In this document: one piece after another, positions 58,506-64,000 of the stretch
How positions within the stretch are numbered: the first letter of the stretch is position 1
Layout of the letters: each line of letters begins with the position of its first letter
Source: Amaranthus tricolor
Lineage: Eukaryota > Streptophyta > Magnoliopsida > Caryophyllales > Amaranthaceae
Direction: 5' to 3'
Length of the DNA: 64,000 nt
Assembly: GCF_026212465.1 (NCBI RefSeq)
Contig: NC_080060.1
Location: 14,112,513 to 14,176,512, forward strand
Made by a program: the position numbers and the translations under genes
The notes under the pieces: model-generated
Database searches by the model: none
The model's input: only the letters and a program-made list of their open reading frames with translations
Told to the model about the DNA's origin: nothing

Positions 58506-60227
58506 ATATAATTTCAAGCATATGACTATTGCTTTTCAATTCTATCCATTTCTATACACTAATATATACCAAATATTGTTGGGTGTCAAATTTCATGAAA
58601 AACAAACAAGTTTTGAACTACTTTAAAGGAAAAAGTGCCAAAAAAGCTTAAAAAGGAAAAAAAAACGCAAATTTACGTGTAATTTCAAATATATCACTAT
58701 CGTTTCAAATCTAACCATTTGAACACAATAATATACATACCAAATAGTGTTGTGTGCCAAGTTTCATGTCAAACAAAGCACTTTTGTACTACTTTATGGG
58801 AGAAAGTGCCAAAAATACTTTAAAATCATTAAAAACGGAACTTAGTGCGTAATTTCAAAGATATGACTATTTTTTAAATTCTAACAATTTCAACACTATA
58901 ATATATACCAAATAGTGTTGCGTTCCATGTTTCATGCCAAACAAACAAGGTTTGAACTATGTTAAGCGAAAAAATGCCAAAAAAGCTTTAAAAGCAAATA
59001 AAGGAAACTTTGCGCGTAATTTCAAAAATATGATTATTGTTTCACCTCTAAATATTTCAACATAATAATATATGCCAAATAGTGTTGTGTAACATATTTC
59101 ATACCAAACAAACCAAGTTTATACTATTTTAAGCGAGAGAGTGCCAAAAATGCTTTAAAAACCTTAAAAGCGGAACTTAGCACGTAATTTCAAGCATATG
59201 ACTATTGTTTTCGATTCTAACCATTTCAATACAATAATATATACCAAATGGTGTTGTGTTCCATGTTATTTGCCAAACAAACAAAGTTTGAAATATTTTA
59301 AGCAAAAGAGTGTCAAAAAAGCCTAAAAAGGGAAATAACGCAACTTTGTGCGTAATTTCAATGATATGACTATCGTTTCAACTCTAACCATTTCAACAAA
59401 ATAATATATACCAAATAGTGTTGTGTGCCATGTTTCATGCCAAACAAACCAAGTTTGAACTATTTTAAGCGAAAAAGTGCCAAAAACGTTTTAAAAACCT
59501 TAAAAATGGAACTTAGCATGTAATTTCAAGCATATGACTATTGTTTTCAATCTAACATTTTCAACACAATAAACATCTACCAAACAGTGTTGTATGTCAA
59601 CTTTTATGCCAAAGAAACAAAATTTGAAGTACTTTAAGCGAGAAAGTGCCAAAAAACTTTAAAAATGCAAAAAAACGCAACTTTGCGTGTAATTTCAAAG
59701 ACATGACAATTTTATTAACTCTAACCATTTCAATACAATAACATATACCAAATAGTGTTGTGTGCTAAGTTTCATGCCAAACAAACCAAGTTTGAACTAC
59801 TTTAAGCGAGAAAGTGCTAAAAAAGATTACAAAGGCAAAAAAATGCAACTTTGCGTGTAATTTCAAAGATATTGTTATTTTTTCAATTCTTAAAATTTCG
59901 ACACTAATATATACCAAATACTGTTGTTTACCATGTTTCATGCCAAATAAACCAAGTTTAAACTACTTTATGCGAAAAAATGCCAAAAAAAATTGAAAAA
60001 CCTTAAAAACGAAACTTGTCAGGTAGTTTCAAGCATATGACTATTGTTTTCAATTCTAACCATTTCAACGCAATAATACACACAAAATAGTGTTTTGTGC
60101 CAAATTTCTTGCCAAATATACCAAGTTTGAACTATTTTATGCGAGAAATTGCAAAAAAAAGCATAAAAACCTAAAAAATGAAACTTAGCACGTAGTTTCA
60201 AGTATATGACTATTGTTTTCGATTCTA
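58506..60227. repeat. Satellite array, block 2
   Basis: About ten divergent monomers of the same family and orientation as block 1 restart inside the unit with TAATTTCAAGCATATGAC. Block 1 ends at TTTGAACTA, so about 58 bp of one monomer is missing at the interruption. The array ends at about 60227 (GATTCTAA then TACTCATAAC). Confidence 0.95.
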
Positions 60228-60540
60228 ATACTCATAACAATGGTTTTCCTCTTGAAACTATCTATTCTCAAGTTCTTCTTTACAATATCAGCAAGGGTAG
60301 AAGTATGGAAGGAGACAAAGAGGTTTATACTAGTTACTGTGCTAGTGGTCCTACTATTCCTTGTAATAGATTTGTCTGGGAACGATCCTCTATCCCTAGG
60401 ACTAAAATATTCTTTAGCTTGCATTGATGAACAAACTCAAAACTAAGGATAAGCTACTACAATTCATGTTCTTAAGGATGTTAGATGTTTAATCTTCAGC
60501 ATATTGAAGACTTAACTCCTTTAAGTGATGATATTCAAAA
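60228..60540 (+). mobile_element. LINE ORF2 fragment (zf-RVT segment), plus strand
   Basis: Frames give SQVLLYNISKGRSMEGDK, then NRFVWERSSIPRTKIFFSL and, after stops, TKDKLLQF-like and VRCLICSI-like pieces. This is the pattern of the W..IP.K..FFLW and CxxC part of the zf-RVT region of plant LINE ORF2. It is short, has several stops, and has no 5' or 3' end. It abuts the satellite directly. Confidence 0.5.
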
Positions 60541-60655
60541 CACATATTAAATTAAATAAAAATAAATTAAGTAATTATATTTATTTTTTTAAATAGGTCC
60601 AAAATCATCAAAGATATAAAGTGATTAATTAATAGATAATTTAAGTCCAAATATA
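60541..60655. other. AT-rich spacer
   Basis: No feature is seen between the LINE fragment and the candidate LTR start. Confidence 0.4.
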
Positions 60656-61236
60656 TGTTGAAATAAGTTTAAAATAAGTTGACTAGGTTTAACGTTTTTG
60701 TCATTTAAGTACACGGTTTATAATTTGATAATTTGAATGAGTAATTTACTTGGTAAACAAGTTTATAATAATTACAGTTTTTCTATATATATGGAGTTGT
60801 TTTTAGCTCACCTAAAAACTAGGAAGAATAATTCAAATGAACTTAAAATCTAGGAATTTTATGTGGCTTATATCTTTTGGTTTTTTTTTAATTAATCAAT
60901 ATTCAATGCTTGGCATGAGTACTAACATGGCAGCATATCAAAGATTTCAAAGAGCTAAAAATAGTAACAAAAGTGTGTTGAACAAGTCATAGTGGAGCAT
61001 CAGATTTTACTTGTTGTCCAAGGTTTTGAACACTGGTTAAGCATAACCAGTTGGCGAAAAAAAAGGAATGAAGTTTCAATTGTTTGAAAAACTATGTTGG
61101 AGGCATAACATATATATAAGAGGCTTCATTTAAGAACTAAGGCAATTGCCACACATCTTACGAAATAGATTTCGACTTACTTTGAGCTTTAATATTCAAC
61201 CCCTCTAGAGAGTATTCGATCTCCTATCAATCTTCA
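60656..61236 (+). mobile_element. Candidate 5' LTR of a Sirevirus-like copia element
   Basis: The end (ATCTTCA at 61236) is fixed by the primer-binding site directly after it. The start at TGTTGAAATAAG (60656) is my best TG candidate but not proven. A TATA-like ATATATATAAGAGG lies at about 61107-61120, well placed for the R start. The 3' LTR is outside the window. Confidence 0.5.
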
Positions 61237-61238
61237 AT

Positions 61239-61249
61239 TGGTATCAGAG
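61239..61249 (+). other. Primer-binding site
   Basis: TGGTATCAGAG begins two bases after the LTR end. Confidence 0.85.
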
Positions 61250-61282
61250 TTGAGTTTCACGTATAAAGATTATTATCTTGTG

Positions 61283-62090
61283 ATGGATCCAATGGGAGAA
61301 GGGTTGTTTGCTCAAGGTCGTTCGTGTTCTAGGCCTCATTTGTTTCGTGGAACAAATTTCTTTCATTGGAAAAATTTGATGAAGATGTTTCTGATTAATG
61401 AAGATATGGAACTTTAGGACATCATAACCAAAGGACCTAAGGTACTAATGAAAAAGGACGCTTAAAGTAATAATGTTGAAAAATCTGAATCTGAATACTC
61501 AAAAAGTGATTTGGAATTCGTGTCCAAAAACTATAGAGCAATGAATGAATTGTGTTGTGCTTTAAAAGGTACCGAGTTTAATGAATTTGAATTCTCTTGA
61601 TAAAACTTTTACTAATCCAAAAAAAGTCCAAAAGGACTTAAGGTGTCTTCCAAGATCTAAATGGGGTCCAAACGTAACCACCATTGAAGAAGCTCAAGAC
61701 TTGAGAGTACTATCACTTGACGATCTTCTACCAAAGCTCACAACTTATGAACGTACCCTACATGATGATGGAGAAAGTGATGTAACACCATCCATGAAGA
61801 ATCTTGCACTAAAGGCAAAGAAACATCAAGAATCCTCAAGAGAAAATGTGGAAGGTGATGATGAGGAAGATCCATTTGCCTTAATCACAAGAGGACTAGC
61901 AGGAATCATGAAAATGCGAAAAAAATATAAAAACAATTCAAATTTAGAAACAAATGTTAATCTTCTAATATCAATTATAAAACTAACATACTTCCTTATT
62001 TTGAGTGTGGATCTACAGAGCATCTTGTAAAAGAATGTCCTAAAAGAAAAATAAATACTACAAGAAAAACAAAAAGAAACAAGTAATGGT
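61283..62090 (+). pseudogene. Sirevirus-type copia gag, broken
   Basis: It starts MDPMGEGLFAQGRSCSRPHL, with RGTNFFHWKNLMKMFL of the gag N terminus, then a stop where the family has Trp. After an internal deletion near 61590 it continues with TFTNPKKVQKDLRCLPRSKW, TTIEEAQDLRVLSLDDLLPK and the acidic DDEEDPFALITRGLAGIMKM. A damaged zinc knuckle follows (ECGSTEHLVKECP, first Cys lost). The block GGATCTACAGAGCATCTTGT occurs twice, at about 62009 and 62098. The gag style fits SIRE/Maximus elements. Confidence 0.82.
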
Positions 62091-62895
62091 TGCTAAGTGG
62101 ATCTACAGAGCATCTTGTCAAGCTCACTTATGTTTAATGGCAAATGATGATAATGACGAGAACAAAACCATAAGGAGGTACTTGACTATCATAACTCTTT
62201 TTCTAAAGACGAATTAGTTAAAACTCTCTTTGATATGTCTCAAATTAAACAAATCTTGAAAGATGAGAAAAACATATTAGAAGATAGAATTCGTCACTAT
62301 GCCGAAGGTTGTGAAGACCTTATATAGAAAAACGAATTGCTTATGGGTGAAAAATTAAATTTAAAGAGACTATCAAAGTCTTGAAAGAACAAAATATCAG
62401 TCAAATGAAAAAGCTCATTGATCTTCAAACTAAAAACGATGACACATAATCTGATCTTCAGACTTTGAGATATGAGTTTGAGAAAAGTTTATAATCCTTA
62501 ACTAAGCTAAATGATTCTGAATTTAAATTCGTAAAAATGCTTATATGAAAAAAAGGATCTAATGATAAACGTGGTTTTGGTTATAATAATGCTAAATATA
62601 ACTACAAGAGTCAAACCACATTTGTTGAAAGTGCATACAAGCATAGACACATGGCTACTTGCTCCTATTGTAGCAAAGAAGAACATCTAAGTTTACAAGT
62701 CCCTATAAACATAAGGAAAACTATATCATTAAGAATACATTTCCTTATAAGTTACGTGAGCAGATAAAACAAATATGGGTTCCTAAAGGGACAAGACCAC
62801 CTAACATGGATTACCCCGAATATGCTCCCAAATTTGTCACTTGGCTGGCTAAGTAAGGTTAAAAAAGGTTATTTTTTGTTTCGTAGGAAAAGAAA
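62091..62895 (+). other. Degraded gag-protease linker of the Sirevirus-like element
   Basis: Short out-of-frame pieces only, such as LREQIKQIWVPKGTRPPN near 62750-62800, typical of the region before protease in this lineage. It has many stops. Confidence 0.6.
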
Positions 62896-64000
62896 AAATG
62901 GATCTTAGATAGTGGATGTTCAAGACATATGAGTGGTAAAGTTTCTTTATTTTCTGAAATTAAAGAAAAGTGCAGTGGCTCGGTTACTTTAGACGACAAA
63001 GGTAAATGCAAAATCTTAGGTGTTGGCAAAGTTGGAAAGGATCCTTCTAAAGTTATTGATAATGTTTGTTTGGTTGAAGGTCTAAAAATTTACTTGCTAA
63101 GTGTGTCTCAGTTATGTGATAAAGGTAATCAAGTAATTTTTGATAAAGAAAAATGTGTTGTCAAAAATCCTAACACCGGAGATACATTTATTATCGCCCT
63201 TAGACATGATAATGTTTATTCTTTGAATACTAACGAAATTACAGCTCAAAATATCAAGAGTATAAAGGCTATAACTGATGATCCAAAGCTATTTCATAGA
63301 AGGCTTGGTCGCATCAACACGCACACTATGCATGAATTAGTAAGTAAAGATGTAGTTCAGGGACTTCCAGCTCTTGACTACGAGCACAATCCTTCACGTG
63401 ATGCATGCATTAGAGTTAAACAAGTACGAAGTTCATTTAAACCGAAGAAAATGGTAAGTACTTTAAAGATCACGTGAACATTGATCTATGTGGTCCAATG
63501 CGTGTAAGGAACATACGAGGTAAATTTTATATTCTAGTAATCGTTGATGTTTATTCTAGATTTACGTGGGTTGATGTTTTGAAGGATAAAGGTGAAGCCT
63601 TGAAGCCGCTTTTAAGACGATGTAAAGAAATGCAAACTCAGTTGAATCTTGCAATAGTTTCTATTCGAGGTGATCATGAGAGAGAGTTTGATCAACTAGG
63701 CTTTGACTCTTTTTGTGAAAAATACGGTGTAACCCATAACTTTTCAGCTCCTAGGACATCACAACAAAATGGTGTGGCTGAAAGGAAAAATCGTACTTTA
63801 GAAGAAATAGCTAGGACTATGCTCATAGAAAATGGATTAGCCAAACATTATTGGGCCGAGGTAGTTAATACATCAAAGTATGTCTTAAATAGGTGTCTTA
63901 ATAGACCTATACTTATGAAAACCCCCTATGAGTTATTTAAAAGTAGAAAACCAAACTTACCTTAGCTTAGACCATTTGGTTGTAGGTGTTTTATCAGAAA
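62896..64000 (+). pseudogene. Copia protease and integrase (Sirevirus-like), cut by window end
   Basis: Protease starts WILDSGCSRHMSG (about 62898-62936) with DSG intact. The GAG-pre-integrase zinc region reads HRRLGRINTHTM, where the second zinc His is Arg, and DACIRVKQVRSSFKPKK. A frameshift near 63470 leads into the integrase core: NIDLCGPM, VDVYSRFTW with its first catalytic Asp, IRGDHEREF, where the second Asp motif normally reads D(N/H)G, so the Gly is lost, and SQQNGVAERKNRTL with the catalytic Glu. A stop lies at 63963-63965, and RPFGC continues to the window edge. RT would lie beyond the edge. Confidence 0.9.

Overview
The window is repeat-rich, AT-rich plant nuclear DNA, most likely from a eudicot. 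The reasons are plant lineages of Ty1/copia, gypsy and LINE elements primed by initiator-Met tRNA, a Cassandra TRIM carrying a 5S rRNA domain, a plant-type mariner, a Helitron, a plant Transposase_24/DUF8039/Ulp1 gene with introns, and fragments of plant genes (an LRR receptor kinase and ATG11). I see no intact host protein-coding gene, no tRNA or rRNA gene, and nothing bacterial. The species cannot be fixed from the sequence; large (AAT)n arrays would fit Caryophyllales such as spinach, but that is only a guess.

Layout. 1-1.6 kb: broken 3' end of a copia element. 1.6-4.6 kb: AT-rich DNA with a possible Stowaway-like MITE. 4.6-6.0 kb: an LTR interrupted by a solo LTR with a perfect target-site duplication (TSD). 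6.2-7.6 kb: a fragment of an LRR receptor kinase between inverted ends. 10.47-11.13 kb: a complete Cassandra TRIM, next to the primer-binding site of a minus-strand LTR (11.16-13.16 kb). 13.8-14.26 kb: a small Helitron inside degenerate tandem repeats, one of which keeps the empty site. 15.06-16.28 kb: a dead mariner. 18.2-25.24 kb: an old minus-strand LINE split by two insertions, a 3.17-kb copia derivative (TSD TAGAG) and a 1.3-kb palindromic foldback element (TSD ATAATTTA). 25.4-31.6 kb: an ATG11 fragment and a 5.43-kb copia element (TSD ATAAT) between inverted arms. 31.7-32.7 kb: long (ATT)n arrays and another LINE 3' end.

From 32.7 to 56.0 kb and from 58.5 to 60.2 kb runs an AT-rich satellite with a monomer of about 168-169 bp. 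Read monomer by monomer, the core (about 36.3-52.7 kb) is a higher-order repeat (HOR) of 16 monomer types with a period near 2.71 kb. Two copies are shorter by whole or near-whole monomers, and more divergent monomers lie on both sides, as in a centromere-type array. A minus-strand intron-containing transposon gene (56.03-58.5 kb) interrupts the array without a TSD. The window ends in a degenerate Sirevirus-like copia element that runs off the edge.

Nothing here works as a pathway. The interest lies in the order of events: nested insertions dated by TSDs, three states of one LTR family (solo LTR, deletion derivative, full length), gene-fragment capture between inverted ends, and the HOR satellite.
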